DNA of 64,000 bases from Microvelia longipes (lineage: Eukaryota; Arthropoda; Insecta; Hemiptera; Veliidae), in NCBI GenBank assembly GCA_018340805.1, contig JACMZG010001863.1, positions 25,040,274 to 25,104,273 of the forward strand, written 5' to 3'. Below, in pieces: positions 11,485-22,200 of the stretch. Both the position numbers and the translations under genes were made by a program. Position 1 is the stretch's first letter; each line of letters starts with the position of its first letter. Below the pieces are notes generated by a model. It did not search any database and was not told the origin of the DNA. It worked only from the letters and a program-made list of their open reading frames with translations.

Positions 11485-14400
11485 TATTATAACAATGTGT
11501 ATTACTATAGGTCTATTTGATGTAGAAGTATCGTTTGTGTTATAAAACTGTGCGACTGACTGTTCGTGTTCTTAAAATCTCAATTTTAATAAATTAATAA
11601 TGTTTTACTTGCAAAGTTTTTTGGCGGCAAGAGAATCCCTATTGTCTGTGATGATTTCAATTTATGTTTTTAAATTTTAAGTAATGCTCAGAGTAGTTTA
11701 GGCTTTGCCAATGTCTGATAGAAGTAGAATCAACGAAATTGACAGGGACATGAAATTTTAAAGCTCTCATTAATTTATATGGTAGCGTGTTAAAATAAAG
11801 TTATCATTTTTTTTAAATTATACTAATCATTGAGTATCCAGTGGATAAAGGGTGGTGCGGATTGAGTAAATTTTTTTCTTATTATTTCTATTATATTATT
11901 TTTTTCTACAATTATTATTATGAGTCACCTCATTAAAAATATTTTTGAGCATCTATTTAATTTTTATAACTTTTGTGATTAGGACAGAACGTAAAAATAT
12001 GTTTTTCACTAACATCCTGTGTTATTTTAGAAAAAGCTTACTCCTATTTTAAGCTGCTTTTTTATCTAATTTTTTTATAGTAAAAATTGTTATTTTAATA
12101 TAACTCTAATCATATTATCAAATAAATAAATAAAAAAGATAAAGAGAGTATAAGAAGGGAAAAGATAGAAATGTTAAGTTCACTTTGCGTCACTATCCTT
12201 TATAAAGAAAGTATTAAAGATAAAGGTTATACTTAAAACAAAATTTTCCTCTGGGCACACATTTTTCTAAGTAGAACAAATTCCACTACATTCTGTTTGT
12301 CATAAAAAACTCTTCTTTTTTGATTTTTTTTTCTTTCCCTAAACGAGCTTTCTCTTCCTTAGGTTTAAAAGGATAAAAAATAAGAAAATTTTAGAAGTTG
12401 GTTGTTATTAAAGAGGATATTAGATAGGAAACTTCAAAGATGAAGATCCTTATCCTTATTCTTTTTACGTCCTTTAAAAAATCCCTATTTTCTTGTAAAA
12501 ACTTAGACCTCCAGGGGTTGTATTGAGTGACAAGAGTTGTTGCTTTTGTTTTATGTTTCATTGTTGATTAAATCTAAAAATTGGTTACAGTTTTTTTATA
12601 CTTATTTCCAAAGTATTAAAGTAAGTTCGAGTTAAGTTGCAATATTTTCTCCTTTGTTTTTCTAACGTTCTTTTGTCCTTTTCTGATAATAGTTAGAAGT
12701 TTTAACCGCATTTATTTCCTATCATATTTAGTTCTACAAAAATATATTTAACATTTAATTATTTAAAAATATATAATTGTGATCATTTTAATTATTACTA
12801 TACATTTCATACTTTTATATAATCAGTTTTATTTTTTTTAAATTATATGCATTTTGTAAAGACTGTTGCGTCTATTAAGGGTTGGTTGTTAGATATACTC
12901 AACGTTTTACTTACTTCCCTTAATTTTCGCTGGAAAAAAATTGGTAATAAGCCTGTTGCTTTTATTACGGGTTGATTCTATGCTGCCATATTACTTACTT
13001 TCCTTTATTTCTGTAATATCTACTTCAGTAGAGAAGATTTTATTTTTCATGGGCCATAGAAATAATTCCGTTTTCACACCGAGTGTGTTTTTAAGTATTT
13101 TTTGTGTGTTACAAAAATGTATTAAGCTCAGTTTGTTACTGGTGGAAAAAGGATCTCACCACATAAGTCACCCCTATATTTTACGCACCTGATCTACTGA
13201 ATAGTTTTATAAAATTAAGTTTCTCAATTGAACCTGTTAGCAGCATTAATAAAATGTATTCGTTAAAGTTATTAATATTCAACTAACGTAATAACTTTAT
13301 TATTTTTTATTTGTTTCAGGTATGGATTCATTCGTCATTTACATTTTTAGTTTGTGAGTCTTTTTCTTTAAATTAATATTATTTGAACTAATTTTATTAA
13401 GGTTACAAATTGTATTATTTCAAATCTTTTATTTAGGTTTTATATTCGGGTTTTAAGTGTTAAAAAGCATTGACCGGGGTGAGTTCAGGGTCAGTGCGTA
13501 CAATTTAAGTGCTTAAAAATTAATTTAAAATTAACAAATAAAACAGTTAAAACTTTTTCCACGATATACTTTTATGTGTGGAAGTATATTTTTTGTTGTG
13601 TTTTGAAGTATGTCAAACATACTATGAAAATCCACTCAAAATATTTACACTGATGTAAATTGTTTGTTTTACAACGAAAAAAAATAGGCCAAAACATATT
13701 TTTAGTTACACGTTCCACTATCCACATGACACACGTGTATTGCGGGCTTTATTTTCTTTTAGTTATTCCATATCCGCGTGTGGTTTTTTACTACCTTAAC
13801 ACGTGTGTGTGGTTAAGATTTTCTTTCATGTTTACATATTAGATGGCGTTTAGCCGTATATGTTGTAAATGGTGTTTGTTATGTAAATATTACTTGGTTT
13901 GTCTTTTAGTGTTACTTAAAATGTTGAGAGTTTTAAAAGACATACCGTGGTTACAAGGCTTTTCGTTTTATCTTTTCCTTTTTTCCTTTCTATTTCTCTT
14001 ATTTTTTATTTATATCATTGCTATAGTTTATAATTTTTAAAATGCCTTATCTGTATTATATTTTTCTTTGGATTATGCATTTCTTTAAATATATTTTCTG
14101 TAATGTTTCATTCTCCTATCAATTAATATTTTTAAGCCAAATATATTAGATTAGCATATAAAAGAATGCATTTTTACATATTTTTCCTTTCTTTTCCCTG
14201 TGATGTTTTATTTTTACAACTTTAGATTATCAAGTACCTAATTGTTTTTGAATTCATATTTATTTTCTTTTGTTAGGTAAAATTATTTTTTAAATGTTTA
14301 ATTATTACTCTTCTATTGTCTGGCAATAGTCTCCTGACTGACCCTTTTAATCACGTTGTTATTGTAGTATTCTTGAATTATTAACCTTAAAAACAAAACA

Positions 14401-14605
14401 AAAGAATTTTTTTGTCCAATGAGTTTTCTTTTTAAAATGCGCTTTTGTATTATGATTGTCTTTTTATAGCATTTAAAAAACCTTTAATATTTTTCTTTAT
14501 TATAATTTTTATCATACCATGTGCGTATTTATTTTTATGACATTAACCAAACATTTTATTACAAAAATTAATTTATGTTAGCGAATTGTTATAGACTATC
14601 TTTCT
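11485..14605. other. AT-rich non-coding DNA
   Basis: No supported gene. Frames at 12941-13192, 13660-13842 and 13843-14040 are hydrophobic, T-rich translations without family motifs. Repeated CACGTGT/ACACGTG strings near 13720-13810 are noted. Confidence 0.55.
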
Positions 14606-14609
14606 TATG

Positions 14610-14691
14610 AGATTGACAGATTGACGGAGGGTAATCTGTCAATCTGTAGGGTAATACCTAATGCATTAGGGTATCGCTAATGGGGGGGGGG
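14610..14691. repeat. Hairpin, palindrome and G10 run
   Basis: AGATTGACAGATT (14610-14622) pairs perfectly with AATCTGTCAATCT (14633-14645) across a 10-nt spacer. It is followed by the perfect palindrome CCTAATGCATTAGG (14657-14670) and a run of ten G. GGGTAAT occurs twice between the parts. This could be the remnant of a small inverted-repeat element. Confidence 0.75.
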
Positions 14692-14699
14692 ATCTGATT

Positions 14700-16230
14700 A
14701 CATTAATGTATTTTATTGTTATTGTACTCACTATAAGTCAAAATTTGCAACTCTTCTTATTTCATGAAGGTGTTGTGTCCTTAATCACAAATGCATATTA
14801 AGTTTAGTTTATATAAGGACATAATAATATAAGGGCTAGTAATTTAAAACCAGCTTTTATCAATTCTAATTTCTTATAGATAAGTAAAAATAGAAACAAG
14901 CCTTTTAGATTAGACCATCTTTATTTATAAGAAAATGTTTAATTTATAAAATTGAATCTTAAATTTTTCTTGACCTGGTATTTTTTTCTTGTTCTTGAAC
15001 TTTTTAAAAATGCAGGTAAAGTTATTATTATTTCATTCTTAAGTTTTCGGTTTTTCCATTTTTAAATTAGTTTGTATTTTTTGCCTTTTAACGTAATGAG
15101 GATTCTCTTTCGTTTATTTTACATAAAGATTTTTTTTATAAAAAAAACTTTAATTATAGTTTCTAAAAATAATGGAATAAAATTTACATTTATTTCTATA
15201 TCTTTTTCTAGTAAATGGTTTGTATATATTTTATTTTCCATTCAAATTTTTAGGTACTGTTTTGCTTGTATAAAGGGTTAATCTATTCAATTAATTTTAG
15301 CCTTTCCTTTATGTAGGCCTTTTTTTTAATAAGATTTTTATTTCAAACCCTATTTAATTTTATGGATTTTTTTAGATACTAATTATTAAATAACAATGAA
15401 AAGTAATGATGCAAACTGAATTGGTACACTGTACTTGTTAAATGTACTCTTTAGAATATTAAGAGGGCTTACCGTTTAGAACAGTGTGTTAGCTCTTCCT
15501 TTTCTTTTCTGACTACCTAAACTAAAGTTAAAAACTTTTTAATTCTGTTATCTCAAAGCTATTTAATAATTGTTTTGCTTCAAAAAAATTTTATTTGCTT
15601 CAATTAATTATATTTTTGATTATAAATTATCATTTGGTTATGGAGAGACAAGAATCTTATTGGGGTTTTACAAAACTCTAGCACTACGTGCATCAATTTA
15701 AAAAACAAAAATATCTTCCCGTTGCCTATTTACTTTTTAAAACGTGCTTCTATTTCAAACCTATATATGTGTCCTTATTTCTAGTATTTTACCAGTTTGG
15801 CTTAGTAACAAATTTTGATTTATTTGTTATTTAACAAAATCGTATAAAGCAACATTTTGTAAATTTTTTTTTTAATATTCAGGGTTGGTACTTTCTTGGT
15901 TATTTATTATATTTTTAGCAAATTACCTTTGAAAATTCGCCATTAACTTAGTTTTCTGAGTCATCAAAATTTAAAAAAATCTGTCTATTTAAGGGCTGAA
16001 TAAAAGTTCTTTATGTGTTTCTTTTTGGAAATCGGCCCAAAGCCGATACAACCACTTTAAGAAACCAAAACACCTGGCACTTCCATGTTCGAATCTTGGT
16101 ATCGCAATTTTTTTTTTATCGTTTTATTTACTTGCGTGCCAAATCTTTAACCGATCAACAAATTATAATATTTTCAGAAAAATAAAATAAATCTCTCCTC
16201 TGATGTATTATTTATTTAAAATAAATCATA
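14700..16230. other. AT-rich non-coding DNA
   Basis: No gene or structured repeat is recognised. The 69-codon frame at 15072-15281 is a low-complexity F/I/K-rich translation. Confidence 0.55.
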
Positions 16231-16234
16231 TTTT

Positions 16235-16620
16235 ATTTTTCTGATCACGATGAACTCCTCTAGCGCTCATACTTTGAATCCTTATAATATTTCGATTTTT
16301 CGAAATTTTTGCAGAGTCATTATTCCGGGTTAGTGACGCCATAAAAAATATTTTCGGGATACCTCAACTAGACCTAAAGGTTAATTAGTGTAAGTTTCAA
16401 GTCTCTAGTCTAGATAAACTGGAAGATACGATGATAATAGACACACACACAGACAGAAAACTTTGTTAAAACTACACAGGAAGTCTTAAAAAACCTTCAA
16501 ACCTTAAAAACACCTGAAATAGATAATTCCGTTGACATCCTAGTCTTGATTATTTTTGCAAACGCAATACTTATCCTATTTACCTACGGTATAATTTGGA
16601 AGGTAAAAAATGTATTTGTT
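16235..16620 (-). mobile_element. Interspersed repeat family A, copy 2 (reverse)
   Basis: Reading the minus strand gives the family order: GGTATAATTT-like start, AAGTATTGCGTTTGCAAA, AATTATCTATTTCAGGTGTTT, a GTGTGTGTGTC stretch (an AC run on the plus strand at 16440-16456), TTATCATCG, then GACTAGAGACTTGAAACTTA and ATGGCGTCACTAACCCGG. The ACCTTAAAAACACCT segment is partly duplicated near 16490-16515. Confidence 0.8.
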
Positions 16621-17228
16621 CATTTTTAATGCCATAGAGTTCGAGTTGATTCTTTCCTTTATTTTTGATCTTTCGACATTTTTAAGAAAAAATATTAAAT
16701 CTCTACATTTTTTCTAAAAGTTGTTTTTTATGATATTTTATTTCTAAGAGTTGACAAGCACAACAGGCTGGTAAAGGAGTTTTCCATCAGATACCCTGGA
16801 AATTCTTGATATCGTTTGACAGGAATAAAAAAACTTTATTAACACTTGTTCCATATAAGTTTTATATAACTCAAGTTAAAATGAAATGAGCAAATAAAAA
16901 ATAATATTGAAACAATATCAACCTTTTTTCCTATTTAGATTTCAATATGTTTTGTATTGAAAAATAACATGCATTGCTATATTAATGGATTGCATGTTTT
17001 TCTATGTATAACTTGATGAAAATATTCAAATGTCTTATTTATTCATTTTTAAGGTCTAGTTGTCAATATTTCTGTGTTATTCTAATTTAATGACAAAATA
17101 AAAATATCAATATGTTTTATTATTTTAAATTTTTATTGTTTTATTGTTAAATAAAAATGATTGTTTCTCAAATCTTAGCTAAAATTATTATTTGTTTTAT
17201 ATCATGTACTTTTCCATTTTTTTAAAAG
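16621..17228. other. AT-rich non-coding DNA
   Basis: No gene or structured repeat is recognised. Confidence 0.5.
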
Positions 17229-17229
17229 A

Positions 17230-17545
17230 AAGGTTTAGCTACATGTTTCATCTTATTATCAGCATTAGTTCAATTCTTATCAACAGCTACTTACAAGATA
17301 TAATTTTTCCTCCTTTATACTGTTGGTAGAGGAAGTATTGTGTTTGCGAAAAATCCTATGTCAGCGGGATGTCCTTGAAATAATCCGTTTCAGGTGCTTT
17401 TTAGAATTTGAACAGATTCTTAAAAGCACCTGAAACGGATTATTCCAAGGACATCCCGCTGACATAGGATTTTTTTGCAAACACAATACTTTCCTCTACC
17501 TACAGTATAAATGAGGAAAAATTATATCTTGTAAGTAGCTGTTAC
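17230..17545. mobile_element. Family A, copy 3, folded into a hairpin of about 258 bp
   Basis: A short piece of the family A 3' region (TTATTATCAGCATTAGTTCAATTCTTAT) lies at 17250-17280. Next comes an inverted repeat with arms 17284-17402 and 17422-17541 of about 90 percent identity and a spacer of about 20 nt. Each arm is the family A 5' segment: the CTACTTACAAGATATAATT edge, cctcattTATACtgt, GAGGAAAGTATTGTGTTTGC, CGGGATGTCC, and AATCCGTTTCAGGTGC. The hairpin could be two copies inserted head to head or one copied onto its own complement. Confidence 0.88.
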
Positions 17546-17634
17546 AAGATACAAGCTGTATTGTTCCAAATACAGACGTCGATTTAATTCAGATTTTGAA
17601 TTAAAACAATCAGGTACAAGGTAACTCAGAACTT

Positions 17635-17705
17635 CCTCACGTTATCGAATTCACTTCGCTTATCGTCAGGTCGGATTCGCTACGCTCTTCTACACACAGT
17701 AAAAA
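17635..17705. other. TTCGCT/ACGCTC-rich patch
   Basis: Strings such as CACTTCGCTTATCG and GGTCGGATTCGCTACGCTC stand out from the AT-rich surroundings. They resemble the patches at about 9810, 28700 and 30590-30780. I do not recognise the element. Confidence 0.5.
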
Positions 17706-17905
17706 CAGCTATTTAATAAATCAGCGATCACCCATCCAGGAACTGATCTCGCTCGATACTAGTTAACATTACTGATCCGATAAAAAACGTATACATAATT
17801 GCCATATTGAATGACAATATACTTATCTATGGAATAAAGGAAGACACAAAAACTGCGTGCTAAATTTCAATTTGCTAAAACATTTTTCCGCATCTTATCA
17901 TTTCA

Positions 17906-18028
17906 AGTAAATACAGATCAAACTGTGGAATTCGCAGTTTTCGTCTTCTTTTTCTACTCGACGATGTCGGTGAGTACAAAAAGAAGAGAATGAAAACTGT
18001 GAATTCCACAGTTTGATTTGTATTTACC
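17906..18028. repeat. Inverted repeat next to a PLE-type tail
   Basis: The left arm (AAGTAAATACAGATCAAACT, GTGGAATTCGCAGTTTTC, then CTTCTTTTTCTACTCG) is mirrored by the right arm ending GGTAAATACAAATCAAACTG read in reverse, with a spacer of about 10 nt (acgatgtcgg). Arms are roughly 55 bp and imperfect. It sits about 45 bp before the hammerhead-like motif at 18076, so it may be part of the same element. Confidence 0.85.
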
Positions 18029-18067
18029 TTTAATGTCTTTCTCTTAGCCGTTTATTCTTTCTATTAT

Positions 18068-18190
18068 ATCTGGCACTGATGATGGCCTCATGTTAGGTTG
18101 AAAGCGCTTTGAATAAATTATTGTTTTGTAGAGAGACTCTTTTATTCGTTCCCTTAATTATGAACAACTTTACTGGTGCTCATTCAAAAT
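18068..18190 (+). mobile_element. PLE-type terminal segment
   Basis: The segment carries CTGATGA, GAAA, AATAAATTATTG and then GAGAGACTCTTTTATTCGTT and TGGTGCTCATTCAAAA. The latter block recurs near 48531-48600 (GAGAGACTTTTTATTC, then TATGCTCATTCTCAAAC), and the CTGATGA-GAAA block recurs reversed at 48680-48707. Such segments are typical of Penelope-like element termini. The assignment rests on resemblance and on the PLE coding fragments elsewhere in the window. Confidence 0.5.
18076..18103 (+). ncRNA. Hammerhead-ribozyme-like core, degenerate
   Basis: CTGATGA (18076-18082) and GAAA (18100-18103) flank a short hairpin, GGCCT-catgtt-AGGTT, with two G-U pairs. The same core on the minus strand at 48680-48707 matches over 27 of 33 bases. 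PLEs are known to carry hammerhead ribozymes in their terminal repeats. I cannot identify stem III and the cleavage-site triplet with confidence, and there is an extra base after CTGATGA, so this is probably inactive or only a look-alike. Confidence 0.3.
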
Positions 18191-19625
18191 CATAGATTGT
18201 TGAACCTTGGTACAAAAATCTTTAGGTTTTGTTTTTTAATATGGAGAATTATTTTTCTATAAGTCAATAATAAGTTAATAATAAGACTAATAAAGTTAAG
18301 TCAATAATAAGAACACAATGATAAGAACACCTAGAATTGTGAGAATCTCGGTTTCAGATTTTCAGTGCACCCACATTACTTTTGTATATATCTACACTAA
18401 AAAAAGACGGTTTAAGTAAGAAAAACTAAAAAGAAAATACAAAAAGGCAATAATAAAGAAAATAACTAAAAGAAAATTTTGTAACTTTTTTTAAGCAAAT
18501 TAATTTGCAAAGAAAATATCACTTGGAATTTTCTTAAATGTTAAATTTATGCTTTGTTGGAGAAACAATTTAAATTTAAAAAAATATAAAGTGGAGGCAG
18601 TTAATTGAAAACATGTTTCACTTTATTCATCGCTTTTAAAGCCTTTTATTAAAAAGGGACTTTGGATTTTGGTTACATGAAAGTTAACTCCCATTTACTG
18701 CTTTTGAAAGAAGAACAATACATTTGAAAATGTTATTAGAAAAGCTTATTGTATTAATGAAGGAAATTAGTAAAGGCTGAATGAATAGTTTATGTTGTGT
18801 AGAAAATCCTTATTGATGTTGAAGTTGGTAGGATTGTTTTAGTTTTTGAAAACAAGAGAGTTTTCTTTCGGTGTAATAGTTATGTGATTGGCATGGGTAG
18901 GATAAATGGTAGTTAGATATCTGACTTGTAATTTTATAGTTATATTATTTAGCTTGTTTTATTTCTTACTTTATTTATTTAATACATTATTATTTTAATT
19001 TATTTATTTGCAATGTGTACCAATACTAATTCACAATAAAATTAAATAAATAACAAAAATAATTACTTATTATTTATTAAATATGTCACTTTAAATTAGA
19101 TGACCCTTTTCTTTAAAATTCAGAAATAACCACCTTATAATTCACATAATTAATACATGATAAAGGTAAATAGAAAAAAACTAAGGGGTCATTATACTAA
19201 ACTAATGAAATGCCGTAAACATCAAATTTATATAAAAATTCACCATTTACTCTATGGTTACCATTTAGTGGTTGTGGTATCACTATGCCTATGATATAAT
19301 CTTCCACTTTAAAGACGAAGTGCCCTGATTTGTGTAAGGGTTATCTGTGATTAATTAACTACACTCAATGTACTCAAAACATCACTCTAAAATATGTATA
19401 CCGTGTACTTACTCTTACATTTGTAAAGTGTTTTTATTATTTTTTGTGGAATCATGTTTATTTTTATTATGTCTATCTGTTTATAGTTTTTTTTATAATT
19501 GTATATAAACTAATAAAACTGTTTAAACTCAATAAAAGAATTAACCCATAAAATGAACTATAAATTAACTATATATAATACCGTAAATTTATAATTGTAA
19601 GGTACCTTGTATTATATACTTATGA
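18191..19625. other. AT-rich non-coding DNA
   Basis: No gene or RNA is recognised. AATAAT/TAATAAG runs occur near 18265-18320. Confidence 0.55.
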
Positions 19626-19628
19626 TAA

Positions 19629-19752
19629 GATTATGCAAGTGATATATTTATGCTTGTCGATTATGCAAGTGATATATTTCATGCTTGTCGATTATGCAAG
19701 TGATATATTTCATGCTTGTCGATTATGCAAGTGATATATTTATGCTTGTAAT
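19629..19752. repeat. 30-31 bp tandem array
   Basis: Four copies of GATTATGCAAGTGATATATT followed by TCATGCTTGTC or TATGCTTGTC. The copies are almost identical apart from a one-base insertion, which points to recent expansion. Confidence 0.95.
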
Positions 19753-19964
19753 CGATTTCCTTTTGTTTTGTTTTTATTTTATATTCAAATGTAATCTTTG
19801 GATCAAATGAGATGAATAGTTTATGTGGTGATATGCTAATATTAATATAATGTATTAACTTCGGTTGTCTTTGACTTATAGTTTTTTTATGAAAAGTTCA
19901 AATAACATTTCTTTTTGATCTGATCTTGTTTGCCTATAATTCTTGGCAGTTATAAATTACGTTA

Positions 19965-20760
19965 ATATAATTGTAACACACATATCATTTCAAAAATATA
20001 ATCCAATTTTAGTATATTTAGATCTTTTTAAAGAAGGCCAGATCTTTGATTTCTTTCCTTATAACACATAACTGTGACCATTACTTTTTGTAAAGTAATG
20101 TTTGTCTGATTGTCAATTGAGCCGCACCCCAACCAATTAAACCATATCTTATAATTGTCTGCTAAAGCATAGTATAGAGTTCTTCTCTGATCTATAGTAA
20201 GGGAACCTCTAGCTCTTAACATTATATAGATAGCTTATCTATTTGGTTTTGTAATTTATGTTTACGCTGTTTCTATTTTAGAAAGGCATCCTTATGAATT
20301 CCTAAATATTTGGTAAATTCAACTCTTTCTATTTTAGGAAAAAACAATTGTTAGGAAAAAATTAGACAATTGACTCCATTTTTAATACTAATTTCTTTGA
20401 TGTCGGGTTGTCCTCTAACGTCAAGGGAGAATGTAATACATTTAGTGTTAAAATGTTTTGGTCTAGCCACCTCTTCACCCTTATCAAGTCACTCTCTAAT
20501 TGTTGACTAGATTGATCCCAAGTTATACCAGTGTCTAGCATTGTTAAGTCGTCCCACAAAAACCAATGAGTCTGCCATTTAAGTTAAGTTTAATAAAATC
20601 TAAAGTTTAGATTAAAAAGTACAATAATCCATGGACCGTTCCTTACGGTATAGAGAAGTCCGAACTATTTACACTACGTGTTCCGTTGAAATGTACCACT
20701 TGTGATCTATCTTTTAGGTAGCTTTCCCACCATTTTATTAGTGGACCTCTTATACCTATT
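19965..20760 (-). pseudogene. Non-LTR retrotransposon (LINE) reverse transcriptase fragment, degenerate
   Basis: On the minus strand, several frames joined by stops and shifts give reverse-transcriptase blocks in the right order. IKWWESYLKDRSQVV lies near 20700-20745. SIP then a stop then GTVHGLLYF is a damaged form of GVPQGTVLGPLLF. KLNLNGRLIGF follows, then WDDLTMLDTG, a damaged form of the catalytic YADD box (20530-20560). Next are RVKRWLDQNILTLNV, RVEFTKYLGI (about 20300-20330), LTIDQRRTLYYAL (20180-20200) and NILKLDYIF (about 19995-20020). This is the palm and thumb region of a CR1/Jockey-like LINE. The upstream palm aspartate block and the endonuclease are not seen. Multiple stops show it is dead. 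Confidence 0.85.
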
Positions 20761-21115
20761 TTTGTTTTATTCCCTCAACTTTATTCACTTCTTTTATTTT
20801 TATTCCTTTAAATTATTCATTTACTTTATTTTTATTCTATGTAACCAAAAAGTTGAAAACCCCTGGAAAAACGTAAGATTAATTTTGCATGAACTATGGT
20901 ATGGATATGCACGTTTCCTATGAAAAATGAGTACCAAGTAGTAAAGTTATTCGATCGGGCTGAAATCGTATTTGCATATACACGACACATACACATATGC
21001 ATACTCGTATTCATGGAGATAAATTGTATCATTAACCATGGCCATTATTATAATTTTATCGTTGCTTTATGTTGTGATATTATACCTAAAAACCTACTTG
21101 TACCACTAACTGCTT
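20761..21115. other. Non-coding flank of the LINE relic
   Basis: T-rich sequence with TTTATTTTTATTC-like repeats near 20790-20840. There is no continuation of the reverse-transcriptase reading on the minus strand, so the relic is truncated here. Confidence 0.5.
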
Positions 21116-21192
21116 CAGGACAGCAACCATATGGCCCTGATGCGGCCTCCAGCGCTGACGCCGCATACTGGCTGAGAGGCCCAAGTCCTAAA
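21116..21192. other. Isolated GC-rich patch with a hairpin
   Basis: About 75 bp of markedly higher G+C. ATGCGGC (21140-21146) pairs with GCCGCAT (21160-21166) across a 13-nt loop that contains the palindrome AGCGCT. It overlaps the end of a chance frame at 20896-21195. I do not recognise it; it may be the end of a mobile element or a transferred fragment. Confidence 0.6.
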
Positions 21193-21555
21193 TAGTTTCT
21201 ATAGTAAAGGTTTTGTATATAATCCTTTATTTCTTTTCATTGTGTTATATTTTATTGTGCCTTTGAATGGATTTCGTTACCTTTTTAGAGGTATTTTTCT
21301 CTAGTTCTTTAGCGGATTTCCCTTATATTAGTAAAATTTATTTCTTTATATCAGTTTCTAATCTATTGTTGCTTTTTTTCTTTCCTTGAGTTGTTCCCTG
21401 GTTTTCCTCTTTTATTTGACAGTTTATCTAAGGTTTGAAGGTTCTCAAGGGAATTTCTGTGTCTCTGTATCCTTCTTGAGATAACTAGCTCCTTTTGGAG
21501 TGTTAGGGTTTGTTTCTTTTTGTCCCCTCTTGTGACAAATCCTTCTAGTTTGACT
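21193..21555. other. AT-rich non-coding DNA
   Basis: No gene or repeat is recognised. Confidence 0.5.
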
Positions 21556-21559
21556 GTCA

Positions 21560-22200
21560 GTCAAATTAGGTAGCTCCCAGTGTATTTATGCTTAAGAGTT
21601 AAAAATTTGTACAAAATTTAATCTTTAAGTCTAGTTGTAATATCAGGCAAATATTTTTTTTATAATGTCATTAACCGTCTTTAATGACTTAGCAAAAATT
21701 TTATAAATCATAAAAGACGAACACTTTTCGAATAGTTTGAAATTTAGTACGCATGTAGCTATATGGGACCAACAAATGAACCAAGTTTCATTTTATTATC
21801 AGCATTAGTTCAATTTTTATTGAATGACTTAAAAATAGAATTATAATCCAATAAAGTTAAAATTTGTTAAAAGTTCCTTTCACGTAATAAATAAGTTTAC
21901 ATGTGTCATTTACGGAATAAATAAGTTCACCAGTACCATTTATGTAATAAATTAGTTTACTAGTGCCATTTACGTAATAAATAAGTTTACTAGTAATTAC
22001 CTTTTAAGTTAAATAGTTTTGTTTCAATTGAGTTTAAATTCGGTGCAAATGTATCCCTTTATGTAATAAATAATTTTTACTAAGTTATGTTTCAATGAAA
22101 ATAATGTATTCACTGTTTTTAGATTATGGTGGGTGACCGCTGTTAATAAAACGAATGTATTTCCTGTCTTAGGACGAGGGAAACGAGTCCAAAAACGCTA
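21560..22200 (+). mobile_element. Interspersed repeat family A, copy 4 (long, 5'-truncated)
   Basis: This copy starts at the AGCTCCCAGTGTATTTATGC block, so it lacks the GTATTGTGTTTGC start. It then shows GAGTTAAAAATTTGTACAAA, AAGTCTAGTTGTAATATC, TAATGTCATTAACC, TTTAGTACGCATGTAGC, TTATTATCAGCATTAGTTCA, an internal 30-bp array, and a 3' part with GGTGGGTGACCGCTGTTAAT and GGACGAGGGAAACGAGTCC. With copy 5 it defines an element of about 650-700 bp. Confidence 0.82.
21878..21998. repeat. 30-bp tandem array inside family A
   Basis: Four copies of a unit like CCATTTACGTAATAAATAAG followed by TTTACTAGTG. Family A copy 5 has only about one such unit (TACCTTTACGTAGTAAATAAG near 28498), so copy number expanded locally in this copy. 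Confidence 0.9.

Noticed and set aside
19629..19752. CRISPR-like array
   Set aside because: Units are contiguous with no variable spacers, and the window is animal-like nuclear DNA.
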